A stretch of DNA of 64,000 nucleotides from Acidobacteriaceae bacterium (GCA_003138975.1 PLHQ01000153.1:102433-166432); one strand, 5' to 3'; shown: positions 49,508 to 58,752, counted from the first letter of the stretch. Numbers and translations are program-made. The notes: generated from the letters alone by a model not told the origin.

Positions 49508-49687
49508 AGGTTTCCCTGTGGAGCGTAGTTACGTAGCTAGAGCATAGCGGCATTTGGCCGCCCTGCAAAGAGAACGTGACCGAAGTTGAATTACGGGAGT
49601 AACATGAAAAAGGAAGGTGGAGAAGCGTTTCTTGAGACGGAAATTGGCCCGTTTATTCCGCCATGCCGCTCGCGGAGAACATTCAGC

Positions 49688-50146
49688 ATGAGAACTAGTA
49701 CCACTCATTTCGCAGCCGTAATCGGCAGCGTCGCACTCCTCGCGGCCATTATGTTTGCTCTGACTCCAGCACTGCCCGCCCAGGCTCCCACTGCCACCTA
49801 CCAGCCGAAATTTACCGGAGACCCCGCCCGATCTGATTCCGAAGCTGCCGCCCTCGCCTACATGCGCGTCGTCCTCCGCGCCCAGCACCGCTTCGAAAAA
49901 CAATACGGCCACTTCGCCACTTCACTCTCCGAACTCGTCCACTCTGGCTCCTTCACCAAACGCATGGTCAATCCCGACCGCGGCGACTACACCGCCAGCT
50001 TCCGCGGCAAGAAAGACAGCTTCATCCTTACCATGACGCCCCAGCATCTTGACGCCGAGCATCGCTCCTTCTACGCTGAAGACGACGGCAAGATCCACTG
50101 CGATGAAGAAAAACCCGCCGACGCTGACTCTCCCATCGTGAAATAG
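49688..50146 (+). CDS. Secreted/membrane-anchored hypothetical protein
   Basis: MRTSTTHFAAVIGSVALLAAIMFALTPALPAQA signal; ALAYMRVVLRAQHRFEKQYGHFATSLSELV. Confidence 0.65.
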   Translation: MRTSTTHFAAVIGSVALLAAIMFALTPALPAQAPTATYQPKFTGDPARSDSEAAALAYMRVVLRAQHRFEKQYGHFATSLSELVHSGSFTKRMVNPDRGDYTASFRGKKDSFILTMTPQHLDAEHRSFYAEDDGKIHCDEEKPADADSPIVK

Positions 50147-50201
50147 GTAAGCACGGCAAGAATAAAATAAAGAAGCTAGAATGGAATCTCATGGAGGAAT
50201 T

Positions 50202-50663
50202 ATGTCAGCAAACATCGGCGCAGCCGCGCCCGAATTTTCATTGAAAGATCAGGACCAAAAGGAAGTAAAGCTCAGCGATTACCGTGGCAAGAAGCGCGTA
50301 GTTCTCGTCTTCTATCCACTCGACTGGAGCCCGGTCTGCACCAAAGAGCACGCCTGCATGGTCAACGATAAGAAACAATTCGATCAACTCGACGCCCAAG
50401 TCCTCGGCATCAGCGTAGACAGCGTCTGGTCCCACAAGGCCTACGCCGACAAGATGGGCATCCACTACCCGCTGCTCGCCGATTTCCACCCACGCGGCGC
50501 CGTCGCCGCCAAGTACGGCGTCTATCTCGAAGACAAAGGCATCACCGGCCGTGCCATCTCCATCATCGACCGCGACGGTAAACTCGCATGGCACAAAAAC
50601 TACGACATCCCGGTTGTGCCCGATATTAACGAAGTCTCGAAAGCGCTAGCGGCCGTGAAGTGA
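50202..50663 (+). CDS. Peroxiredoxin (AhpC/TSA family)
   Basis: PEFSLKDQDQKEVKLSDYRGKKRVVLVFYPLDWSPVCTKEHACM...VLGISVDSVWSHKAYAD; SD atggaggaatt. Confidence 0.93.
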   Translation: MSANIGAAAPEFSLKDQDQKEVKLSDYRGKKRVVLVFYPLDWSPVCTKEHACMVNDKKQFDQLDAQVLGISVDSVWSHKAYADKMGIHYPLLADFHPRGAVAAKYGVYLEDKGITGRAISIIDRDGKLAWHKNYDIPVVPDINEVSKALAAVK

Positions 50664-50766
50664 AGTAAGTTGCGGTTTTAGATATTTAGATAAACCTGGA
50701 CGACCGACGCCACGCCGCCGCGTAAACCGTCCAGAGTATTTTCGCGTTCCGGGTCCCTGAGCGAGT

Positions 50767-51495
50767 TTACGTCCCCGGTTTAATCTCCGTCGCCTTCTCG
50801 CCTTGATAAATCACCACCAGCGGTTTCCCACCGTTCGGATACCGCACCGTTTTCTCGTCAGACGATGTGCCCGCGTCCGGCACTCCCATTCCCACCGCGA
50901 AGTCCGCCTGCAGTTCATCCATTCCCGGCTTTACTTCGTGCTGTTCGACCGCCTGCCACACATCCGCCGGCCAATGCTTGTACAGCTCATGCGGATCTTC
51001 GACATAAAAAATCTCATCGGAATAGATTTTGAACTGTCCCTCCGCCTCGAATCCAATTTGCACCGCGTAGCTCTTCCCTTCTTTCTCGAACACCGCCATC
51101 ACCTGCCGCCGGTTCCCTGCCCCCACCGGAATATCCGTTACCACATCCTTAATCTCCAGCCGGTCGATCGGCGGCAACAACCCCGCCTCATGCCCAAAGT
51201 CCGTCCGTTTGCGCGCCACATCGTAGGGATAATAGGTATATCGATATCCTTCCTTCACCCACACCGGCTGCTGCGTCAACTGCTTCGCCGACTTCAAGTC
51301 ATACGGATACAGCTTCTTCGGCGTAACATAGTAATCCGCATTCGAGTAGCCCGCGCTTTTCGCTTGCTGCTGCTTCTGCGCAGCGACATAATCCTCATGC
51401 CGCTGGTAAAGAATGTATCCCGCGCGCGCGCCCGCAACCACAATGGCCAGTGCCAGCGCAATCTGAATCCCCTTCTTGGCCTCTTCGCTCATCAT
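50767..51495 (-). CDS. Membrane-anchored hypothetical protein
   Basis: N-terminal TM (GIQIALALAIVVAGARAGYILYQRH), long ORF, codon usage consistent with coding. Confidence 0.6.
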   Translation of the reverse strand: MMSEEAKKGIQIALALAIVVAGARAGYILYQRHEDYVAAQKQQQAKSAGYSNADYYVTPKKLYPYDLKSAKQLTQQPVWVKEGYRYTYYPYDVARKRTDFGHEAGLLPPIDRLEIKDVVTDIPVGAGNRRQVMAVFEKEGKSYAVQIGFEAEGQFKIYSDEIFYVEDPHELYKHWPADVWQAVEQHEVKPGMDELQADFAVGMGVPDAGTSSDEKTVRYPNGGKPLVVIYQGEKATEIKPGT

Positions 51496-51607
51496 GCAAG
51501 TGATTCCCTGCCCTGTGATCCCCTGCGCCCTCTGTGTTGAAGATTTTAGACGCTATCGCGAGTAAACAGCCGTCCTACGGTACACTGAAATGAAGGAAAC
51601 CCGATCA

Positions 51608-51943
51608 ATGCCCCCAGTTACCGAACAGGACGTCCTAAGCGCTCTGAAAAGCTGCTACGATCCCGAGATCCCCGTCAACATCGTCGACCTCGGCCTCATC
51701 TATACCGTCACATTCGCGCCCGTCCCCGCCGACACGCCTGAACAAGCCAGGCAGGACGTCACCGTCGACATGACCCTCACCTCACCCGGCTGCCCCGAGC
51801 ACGTCAACATCAGCGCCCAAGTAAAATCACGCCTCGAACAGTTGCCCGGCATCCGCAACGCCGCAGTCAATGTTGTCTGGACTCCGCCCTGGACCCCCGA
51901 ACGCCTCAGCCCCGATGCCAAGAAACAGCTCGGCATCGACTAA
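51608..51943 (+). CDS. MIP18/DUF59-family Fe-S cluster assembly protein (SufT/PaaD-like)
   Basis: VLSALKSCYDPEIPVNIVDLGLIYTVTF...DMTLTSPGCPEHVNISAQVKSRLEQLPGIRNAAVNVVWTPPW. Confidence 0.92.
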   Translation: MPPVTEQDVLSALKSCYDPEIPVNIVDLGLIYTVTFAPVPADTPEQARQDVTVDMTLTSPGCPEHVNISAQVKSRLEQLPGIRNAAVNVVWTPPWTPERLSPDAKKQLGID

Positions 51944-52025
51944 AGTCAGAAGTCAAAAGTCAAAATACAAAAGTAACAAGGTGGTCGATTTTCACTTCTG
52001 CATTCTGACTTCTAACTTCTACATT
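51943..52025. repeat. Inverted pair of heptanucleotide arrays between convergent genes
   Basis: AAGTCAG AAGTCAA AAGTCAA AATACAA AAGTAAC ... TTTTCAC TTCTGCA TTCTGAC TTCTAAC TTCTACA. Confidence 0.87.
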
Positions 52026-52029
52026 GCGC

Positions 52030-52335
52030 TCACCCGCCAAACTCCTCCCACACATCCATCGCGCTCTGCCCCGCCGCCTCAGTAATCCTCTTCCCGGCGC
52101 GCGCCGCCATCTCCATCACCTGCATGCCACGGTCGAAATAATCCGGCAACTGCTTCCGCACGTTCTCAAACTTTTCCGGATACTCCGCCGCCAGCACTGC
52201 CAGCGCCACCCCACCCGCCAGCACTCCCGCCGCATTTCTCCTCTTCAAAAACAAGACCGTTGCAGCCCCAACCGAAGCCGCAACCACCGCTTTCTTCCAG
52301 CTCTCCATGTTTGCCTCGCGAAATTTTTTCTTCAC
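52030..52335 (-). CDS. Small hypothetical membrane-associated protein
   Basis: MESWKKAVVAASVGAATVLFLKRRNAAGVLAGGVALAVLAAEYPEKFENVRKQLPDYFDRGMQVMEMAARAG. Confidence 0.6.
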   Translation of the reverse strand: MKKKFREANMESWKKAVVAASVGAATVLFLKRRNAAGVLAGGVALAVLAAEYPEKFENVRKQLPDYFDRGMQVMEMAARAGKRITEAAGQSAMDVWEEFGG

Positions 52336-52483
52336 GCGATTGTACCCCGCTCCCTCACCATTTATTCACATCTCTCCGATGCCTCTTCTCCCTCCCGCGT
52401 TGTCAGCCGCATGCCCGCACCAAGCCTGACAGCCGGACCGTCACATCTATCCTTTATACTTCTCCGTTCTTCCCGGAGGCCCC

Positions 52484-53725
52484 ATGTCGCGCCGCTCAAC
52501 CGCCCACGCCGCTCCTAATGCAACTCCAATCGTAGCCAGCCGGAAGCCCGATAGCCGAAGCCCGAAGCCCGCTTTTTTGCTAAAGTCACTCATCGCTCTG
52601 GTCCTCACTCTGACTCTCGCCGCCTCAGCCCAAACCAGGCCCCGCGCCCGCGATCTCGGCGTCCCCTTCGACGGCACTCCCGGCCTCAACAACGCCATTA
52701 CAGATGTCAAAGGCGTCGAGGTCGGCCACACCACGATCATCACCGGCAGCGGCAAACTCATAGTCGGCAAGGGTCCCATCCGCACCGGCGTCACCGCCAT
52801 TCATCCCCGCGGCAAGAACGCCAACGACGCCGTCTTCGCCGCCTGGTTCACCCTCAACGGCAATGGTGAAATGACCGGCACCACCTGGGTCGACGACTCC
52901 GGCTTCCTCAACGGCCCCGTCATGATCACCAACACTCACAGCGTCGGCGTCGTCCGCGACGCCGTCATCGCCTGGAAAGTAAACCACGGCACACCCGACA
53001 TGGAAGGCTACTGGTGGTCCCTCCCCGTCGTCGCCGAAACCTGGGATGGATGGCTCAATGACATCAACGGATTCCACGTCCACCCCGAAGACGCCTTCCA
53101 CGCCCTCGACGTTGCCCGCTCCGGCCCAGTCGAGGAAGGCAACGTCGGCGGCGGCACCGGCATGATCTGTAACGAATTCAAAGGCGGCATCGGCACCTCC
53201 TCCCGTATCCTCGACACTAAAGCTGGAGGCTATACCGTCGGTGTCCTCGTCCAGTGTAACTACGGCCGCCGCGACCAGCTACGCATCGCCGGCGTTCCCG
53301 TCGGTAAAGAAATCCCCGAGCATCCCGCCTATGGCGACAGTGAAGATACCGGCTCCATCATTGTCATCGTCGCCACCGACGCACCGCTCATCCCCACGCA
53401 ACTCAAGCGCATCGCTAAAAAGGTCTCTCTCGGCCTCGGCCGCGATGGCAGCTACTCCGGAGATGGCTCTGGAGACATCTTCCTCGCCTTCTCCACCGCC
53501 AATCCTGGCGCCGTCGGCACCAAGGGACTCCACCAGTTAACGATGCTCCCCAACGATTCCCTCGACCCCATCTTCCTCGCCACCGTCCAAGCCACCGAAG
53601 AAGCCGTCGTCAACGCTATGGTCGCCGCCGAAACCATGAAAGGCATCGACGACCACGAAGTCATCGCCTTACCGCACGACCGCCTCCGCGAAGTGCTAAA
53701 AAAGTACAACCGCCTGGCAAGATGA
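52484..53725 (+). CDS. P1 family peptidase (DmpA/L-aminopeptidase D-esterase-like), secreted
   Basis: RARDLGVPFDGTPGLNNAITDVKGVEVGHTTI...RTGVTAIHP...GEMTGTTWVDDSGFLNGPVMITNTHSVGVVRDAV...GNVGGGTGMICNEFKGGIGTSSRIL; SD ggagg. Confidence 0.92.
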   Translation: MSRRSTAHAAPNATPIVASRKPDSRSPKPAFLLKSLIALVLTLTLAASAQTRPRARDLGVPFDGTPGLNNAITDVKGVEVGHTTIITGSGKLIVGKGPIRTGVTAIHPRGKNANDAVFAAWFTLNGNGEMTGTTWVDDSGFLNGPVMITNTHSVGVVRDAVIAWKVNHGTPDMEGYWWSLPVVAETWDGWLNDINGFHVHPEDAFHALDVARSGPVEEGNVGGGTGMICNEFKGGIGTSSRILDTKAGGYTVGVLVQCNYGRRDQLRIAGVPVGKEIPEHPAYGDSEDTGSIIVIVATDAPLIPTQLKRIAKKVSLGLGRDGSYSGDGSGDIFLAFSTANPGAVGTKGLHQLTMLPNDSLDPIFLATVQATEEAVVNAMVAAETMKGIDDHEVIALPHDRLREVLKKYNRLAR

Positions 53726-53743
53726 CCCTGAACTAACTAAACT

Positions 53744-53795
53744 TTGTCATTCCGACCGGAGCCGGAGCGCCAGCGACGGCGCAGCGGAGGAACCT
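53744..53795 (+). repeat. Intergenic hairpin repeat (GTCATTCCGA... family) 3' of P1 peptidase
   Basis: TTGTCATTCCGACCGGAGCCGGAGCGCCAGCGACGGCGCAGCGGAGGAACCTG. Confidence 0.8.
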
Positions 53796-53908
53796 GTTTT
53801 TTGCTGGCGTCGGCACAACTCGTGTGGAGACGGGCGACTCGCCCGTCCGCCGAGCGAAGCTCGGCTCAGGTTGCCGACGATCTCCATCTTGTTCAGCGCA
53901 GCTTTTGG

Positions 53909-53974
53909 GTGGCGCAGCACTTCAGCGCTGCAATAAAGCCACAAACTGAAATGGCGGCTTCAGCCGCCGAGGTA
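53909..53974 (+). repeat. Two-hairpin REP-like element, copy 1
   Basis: GTGGCGCAGCACTTCAGCGCTGCAATAAAGCCACAAACTGAAATGGCGGCTTCAGCCGCCGAGGTA. Confidence 0.75.
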
Positions 53975-54042
53975 AGACTCATTCCCAATTTGGGGAACTC
54001 CCATCCCCCCACTATCCTCATTACTTTCGCTGCCCCACCCCC

Positions 54043-54318
54043 GTGCCTTCCACTTCTCCGCCAAAAGACTACACTCGAACTGTGAAACGCCTCTACACCA
54101 TCGGACGCGTCAAAGGCGGCATGCAGTTCACCTGCACCCACTGCGCCCATCACGTCAGCACTCTCGACTTCGATCCCCGCGACGGCAACCTCCGCACCCA
54201 AGCCGCCACTGCCATCAATCAACACGCCACCAGCGTCCACCACGAGCCCGTAATGTTCTCCTCCCTCGACGCCCAGCAACACGTCTGGCACACCTCACCT
54301 CCATTGAAGGCCTTTTAA
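54043..54318 (+). CDS. Small hypothetical protein, possible zinc-binding CxxC...HxxxxH(H)
   Basis: MQFTCTHCAHHVSTLDFD...INQHATSVHHEPVMF; short ORF flanked by repeats. Confidence 0.5.
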   Translation: MPSTSPPKDYTRTVKRLYTIGRVKGGMQFTCTHCAHHVSTLDFDPRDGNLRTQAATAINQHATSVHHEPVMFSSLDAQQHVWHTSPPLKAF

Positions 54319-54322
54319 AGCC

Positions 54323-54350
54323 TTGTCATTCCAAGCGCGCGGGAAATCTG
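54323..54350 (+). repeat. Short copy of GTCATTCC-type intergenic repeat
   Basis: CTTGTCATTCCAAGCGCGCGGGAAATCTG, 5 nt after a stop codon. Confidence 0.65.
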
Positions 54351-54463
54351 GCTTTTTTGCGAATGTGCAATGCTCGTCTGTCGAGAACCAGCCTCAAAAT
54401 CTGAATCGACCTCATAGGCAAATTCGATTGGACTTGCGTCTGCCCGCGACTTAGAGTCCTAGC

Positions 54464-55984
54464 GTGCAGCCTAGTCGCACTCGAACCCGCGGTCTGCTCC
54501 GGCGCGTCACCCTGCCGGACTCTGCCCATCCCTTGTTCCGCCCGCCTTTCCGGAATTACCAGTTCGACAGTGCCTACGACGAGATGTTCGAGGCCCCAGG
54601 CATCCCGCGCCCCCACTATCGCGCTCTCTTTCAGACCTTGCTCGATCTGCCCTCGGAGGAATTGCGCAAAAGCCAGCAAGCCGCCGAACTGTCATTCCTC
54701 CATCAAGGCATCACCTTCACCGTTTACGGCAACTCGGAAGGCACCGAGCGGGTCTTCCCCAACGATCTTCTGCCCCGCATTATTCCCCACGCGGAATGGC
54801 GCAAGATCGAAAGCGGGCTCACTCAGCGCATCGCAGCCCTGAATTTGTTTCTGGAAGACATCTACCACAACGGAAGAATCCTGGCGGACGGAATCGTCCC
54901 CAAAGAACTTGTCTACACCTGCCGCCACTTCCGCCGCGAGATGCGCGGTCTCAACGTCCCCCGCGGAATCTACGTCAGCATCTGTGGCACCGATCTCGTC
55001 CGCCTTCCCGATGGCAACTTCGCCGTACTGGAGGATAATCTGCGCGTCCCCAGCGGCGTCTCCTACATGCTGGCCAACCGGAAAGTCCTGAAAAAGGTTT
55101 TTCCCACACTCTTCCGCGACTACGGTGTCTGTCCCGTCGATCACTACGCCCAAGCCCTGCTGGCAACGCTGCGCGCCCTTACCCCGCCCAATTTCTACGG
55201 CCGGCACGAGCCCACTGTTGTGCTGCTCACTCCCGGAGTTTTCAACTCGGCATATTTCGAGCACACCTTCCTGGCGCAGCAGATGGGCATCGAGCTCGTC
55301 GAAGGGCGCGATCTACTGGTCCACGACAACGTCGTCTACATGCGCACGACCGCGGGACTTCGCCGTGTCGACGTCATCTACCGCCGCGTCGACGACGACT
55401 TCCTCGACCCCCTCTGCTTCCAGCGCGATTCCAGCCTCGGGGTTCCCGGATTATTCAACGCCTATCGCACCGGCAATGTGAGCCTGGCCAATGCCATCGG
55501 CACCGGCATCGCCGACGACAAAGCCGTCTACGCCTACGTCCCCGCGATCATCCGCTACTATCTTGGCGAAGATCCCATCCTGGCCAACGTTCCCACCTAC
55601 CTGCTCACCGATCGTTCGCAACAAAATTACGTTCTCGATCACCTCGACGAACTGGTCGTGAAAGCCGTAGGTGAATCGGGCGGCTACGGCATGTTGATCG
55701 GCCCTCAAAGCACAGCCGAGCAGCGCGAAGATTTTCGCCGCCGCATCCAGGCCGAGCCCCGCAACTACATCGCCCAGCCCACGCTTAGCCTCTCACGCGC
55801 TCCCTGCTTCCTCGATGGAGAAGCCCAAGCCCGTCACGTCGACCTTCGCCCTTACATCCTCTACGGTGAAAACGTAACACTCGTCCCCGGCGGCCTCACT
55901 CGCGTAGCTCTGCGCCGCGGATCGCTCGTCGTGAACTCCTCACAGGGCGGCGGCAGCAAAGACACATGGGTACTACGCGCATGA
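54464..55984 (+). CDS. Circularly permuted type 2 ATP-grasp protein (DUF404/DUF407)
   Basis: [62 protein letters not shown]...[27 protein letters not shown]...[19 protein letters not shown]. Confidence 0.94.
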   Translation: MQPSRTRTRGLLRRVTLPDSAHPLFRPPFRNYQFDSAYDEMFEAPGIPRPHYRALFQTLLDLPSEELRKSQQAAELSFLHQGITFTVYGNSEGTERVFPNDLLPRIIPHAEWRKIESGLTQRIAALNLFLEDIYHNGRILADGIVPKELVYTCRHFRREMRGLNVPRGIYVSICGTDLVRLPDGNFAVLEDNLRVPSGVSYMLANRKVLKKVFPTLFRDYGVCPVDHYAQALLATLRALTPPNFYGRHEPTVVLLTPGVFNSAYFEHTFLAQQMGIELVEGRDLLVHDNVVYMRTTAGLRRVDVIYRRVDDDFLDPLCFQRDSSLGVPGLFNAYRTGNVSLANAIGTGIADDKAVYAYVPAIIRYYLGEDPILANVPTYLLTDRSQQNYVLDHLDELVVKAVGESGGYGMLIGPQSTAEQREDFRRRIQAEPRNYIAQPTLSLSRAPCFLDGEAQARHVDLRPYILYGENVTLVPGGLTRVALRRGSLVVNSSQGGGSKDTWVLRA

Positions 55985-56964
55985 CCGATCACCGCGAAAC
56001 CACCATGCTCTCCCGCGTCGCGGACAACCTCTACTGGATGAGCCGCTACCTCGAGCGCGCCGAGCACACCGCGCGCCTCATCGACGTTGACCTTCAACTC
56101 CGTCTCGACCAATCCCCCGAAGCCGGCTCTGACCGGTGGCTCGGTCTCCTCAAAGCCCTTCAAGTACCCGCTCCGGAAAATGTCCCCCTCGACGCCGAAA
56201 TTCTCACTCACCTTCTCACCCTGGACCGTACGAATCCTTCCTCAATTATTTCCTGCGTCGCCGCCGCCCGCGAAAATCTCCGCCAAGCCCGCGAACAGTG
56301 CAGTTCCGAAATGTGGGAGCAACTCAACCGCCTCTTCCTGCAAGTCAAGAGCACCGCATCCAGCGACTGTGGCCTGCCCGATTCTCACGGCTTCTTCCGC
56401 GCCGTGCAGGACGGCGCACACCTGTTTCAAGGCATCACCGATTCCACCATGTCGCACGGCGAGGGCTGGCATTACATCCAGCTCGGACGCTTCGTCGAAC
56501 GCACCGAAGCCGTCGCCCGCCTGATCGGCACTCACTTCATCCGCCTGCCTCATCCTCTCGATCAGGCCGTCGAAAGCGAAGAGTATCTCGAATGGGTGGG
56601 ATTGCTGAAGTCCTGCGCCGCCTTCCAGGCCTACTGCAAAGCTCACACCGCCGAACTGCGCCCTCTGCGCGTCGCGGAATTTCTCCTGCTCAATCCAGGC
56701 TTTCCGCACTCCATAGCATTCTCCGTCGACCGCGTCCACACCGCTCTTACCGCCATCGCCGAGTTAACCGAGCGCAAGGCCGAGCAACCCGTTCGCATCG
56801 CCGGACGCCTTCGCGCCACTCTCAGCTTCAGTCAGATCGACGAAATCATGGCCTCCGGCGCCATCGCCTACGTCGATAGCATCCGCTGGCAGTGCGCCCA
56901 GGCCCACACCGCCATCCAACAAGTTTATTTCGACTATTCCGTAGAATCGGCCCTGGTCGCGTAA
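55966..56964 (+). CDS. Alpha-E domain-containing protein (DUF403)
   Basis: [36 protein letters not shown]...[31 protein letters not shown]...[20 protein letters not shown]. Confidence 0.94.
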   Translation: MGTTRMTDHRETTMLSRVADNLYWMSRYLERAEHTARLIDVDLQLRLDQSPEAGSDRWLGLLKALQVPAPENVPLDAEILTHLLTLDRTNPSSIISCVAAARENLRQAREQCSSEMWEQLNRLFLQVKSTASSDCGLPDSHGFFRAVQDGAHLFQGITDSTMSHGEGWHYIQLGRFVERTEAVARLIGTHFIRLPHPLDQAVESEEYLEWVGLLKSCAAFQAYCKAHTAELRPLRVAEFLLLNPGFPHSIAFSVDRVHTALTAIAELTERKAEQPVRIAGRLRATLSFSQIDEIMASGAIAYVDSIRWQCAQAHTAIQQVYFDYSVESALVA

Positions 56965-56980
56965 CAACGCACGCAGCACC

Positions 56981-57046
56981 GTGGTAGAGCGGCGCTTCAG
57001 CGCCGCGTAAAGCGCAAGAATGATTCGGGCTTTAGCCCCTGAGGGA
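56981..57046 (+). repeat. Two-hairpin REP-like element, copy 2
   Basis: GTGGTAGAGCGGCGCTTCAGCGCCGCGTAAAGCGCAAGAATGATTCGGGCTTTAGCCCCTGAGGGA. Confidence 0.75.
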
Positions 57047-57054
57047 AATCCTCC

Positions 57055-58029
57055 ATGATCTACTCCGTCCTCCACACCACCACCTTCACCTACCAGCCCG
57101 CCGTCCGCGAGAGCGTGATGGAAGTCCGCCTGCAGCCCCGCAGCGACGGCCCTCAGCACTGCCTCACCTTCGAACTCGACGTCACTCCCGCCGCCAACAT
57201 CATGCAGTACCGTGATTTCATGGGCAACACCGTCCATCATTTCGATATCGCCGGAAAACACTCCGAGGTCAAAGTCACCGCCCGTTCCTCCGTCGAAGTC
57301 CAGTCCGCACCGCCTCCCAACTCCGCCGACGCCGGCTCCTGGTCCGACCTCGACCGCGCCATTTCCTCCGTCTCCGGATCCGACGATTACTGGGAGATGC
57401 TTCTCCCCAGCCAGTTCGCCAAATCCACCTCCTGCCTCGAAGCCTTCGCCAAAGATCTTCGCTGCGAGCGCCGCGACACTCCGCTGCAACTTCTCACCGA
57501 ACTCAATCAATCCATCTACGAGTCTTTCGCCTACGTCCCCAACAGCACCAACGTCGACTCGCCCATCGACGACGCCCTCCACTCCCGCCAGGGAGTCTGT
57601 CAGGATTTCGCTCACATCATGATCGCTCTCGTCCGTCCCCTGCGCATTCCCTGCTGTTACGTCAGCGGATACATGTTTCACCGCGACGCAGCCGAAGAAA
57701 AAAAGGATCGCTCGCTCGAAGGTGCGTCCCACGCCTGGATTGAGGCCCTCATCCCTAATCTAGGATGGATCGCCTTCGACCCCACCAACAACCTGATCGG
57801 CGCCGACCGCCACATCCGCGTCGCCCTCGGACGCGACTACGCCGACGTCCCTCCCACCCGCGGCGTCCACAAAGGCGAAGCGCAGAGTGCCCTCAGTGTC
57901 TCCGTCACCGTCAGCCCCTCCGACGCTCCCCCGCCCGTCCAACTCCCTCCCACCCTGGTCATCCAATCCCGCCCCACCACCGCCCGCACCCCGCGCATCG
58001 ACCACGAACAACAACAGCAACAACAGTAG
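57055..58029 (+). CDS. Transglutaminase family protein (N-terminal bacterial transglutaminase-like region, poly-Gln C-terminus)
   Basis: YSVLHTTTFTYQPAVRESVMEVRLQPRSDGPQHCLTFELDVTP...SRQGVCQDFAHIMIALVRPLRIPCCYVSGYM...SHAWIEALIPNLGWIAFDPTNN (C-H-D triad). Confidence 0.94.
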   Translation: MIYSVLHTTTFTYQPAVRESVMEVRLQPRSDGPQHCLTFELDVTPAANIMQYRDFMGNTVHHFDIAGKHSEVKVTARSSVEVQSAPPPNSADAGSWSDLDRAISSVSGSDDYWEMLLPSQFAKSTSCLEAFAKDLRCERRDTPLQLLTELNQSIYESFAYVPNSTNVDSPIDDALHSRQGVCQDFAHIMIALVRPLRIPCCYVSGYMFHRDAAEEKKDRSLEGASHAWIEALIPNLGWIAFDPTNNLIGADRHIRVALGRDYADVPPTRGVHKGEAQSALSVSVTVSPSDAPPPVQLPPTLVIQSRPTTARTPRIDHEQQQQQQ

Positions 58030-58053
58030 GCCTGCATCGCGTCTCTATATCTC

Positions 58054-58092
58054 TTGTCATTCCGAGCGCGCCGAAGGCGGGCGAGGACCCTG
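58054..58092 (+). repeat. GTCATTCCGAGCG-type intergenic repeat 3' of transglutaminase gene
   Basis: TGTCATTCCGAGCGCGCCGAAGGCGGGCGAGGACCCTG. Confidence 0.75.
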
Positions 58093-58095
58093 CTG

Positions 58096-58485
58096 CTATC
58101 CCGCCCCAACCCTTGCTTCCGCCCCTGTCGTCTCCGACAAGAGGCTGCGCACGATGTCCCTCGCCCATTCCGGAGCCTCTTCGATACCGGCGCGCTCCGG
58201 CGTTTTTCGCTTATCTGCACGAACCTTACCCGAGGGAACCTCGGCCTGCACTTTCTCGCCGCTTGCCGCCGCTCGGCTCGGTTCGCCTTCTTCCACTCCA
58301 TCCGCGAAATCTCGCGCAAACCACTGTGGCCCGTTGATGCAGGTCTGATCCACGGTATGGCGGTCGATCACCACATCGGTCGCCTTCTCCGCCTCGAACT
58401 TCGTATGCGTTAGGTTGGCGCTCGCCGTCTGAAGCCCGTAGAGCTTCAGTCCCGCCGTCTTCGGGTCCATCTGCCCGCTCCCGAG
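58096..58485 (-). pseudogene. Truncated C-terminal fragment of a hypothetical protein
   Basis: MQVLQLLGSGQMDPKTAGLKLYGLQTASANLTHTKFEAEK...; the remaining part of the 256-aa ORF is antisense to the GIY-YIG remnant and a repeat, so no intact N-terminus. Confidence 0.5.
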
Positions 58486-58488
58486 CAG

Positions 58489-58713
58489 TTGCAACACCTG
58501 CATGCCCGTTACGACGTAGTTCGCCTGCTCTACTGGGAATCGTACGATGACGTCCACAAGGCGCTGGCCCGCGAGAAGCAACTCAAAGGATGGGCGCGCG
58601 CCAAGAAAGTCGCTCTGCTGGAACGGCGCAATCCACACTGGAAGGACTTGGCCTCGGAGTGGTACCCGTGGATGCAGCCGAGTGAAGGTAGGGATGCTTC
58701 GACTCCGCGGTGA
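58489..58713 (+). pseudogene. GIY-YIG endonuclease remnant (C-terminal part only)
   Basis: ARYDVVRLLYWESYDDVHKALAREKQLKGWARAKKVALLERRNPHWKDLASEWYPW matches the C-terminal half of YhbQ-like GIY-YIG proteins; GIY...YIG motif absent upstream. Confidence 0.75.
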
Positions 58714-58752
58714 CGATCGCTTCGCGGTCGTCGCCGATCCGCTCAGCATGAC
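58690..58752 (-). repeat. Intergenic hairpin repeat (GTCATGCTGAGCG...GTCGAAGCATC variant)
   Basis: GATGCTTCGACTCCGC-GGTGACGATCGC-tt-CGCGGTCGTCGCC-GATCCGCTCAGCATGAC. Confidence 0.8.
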
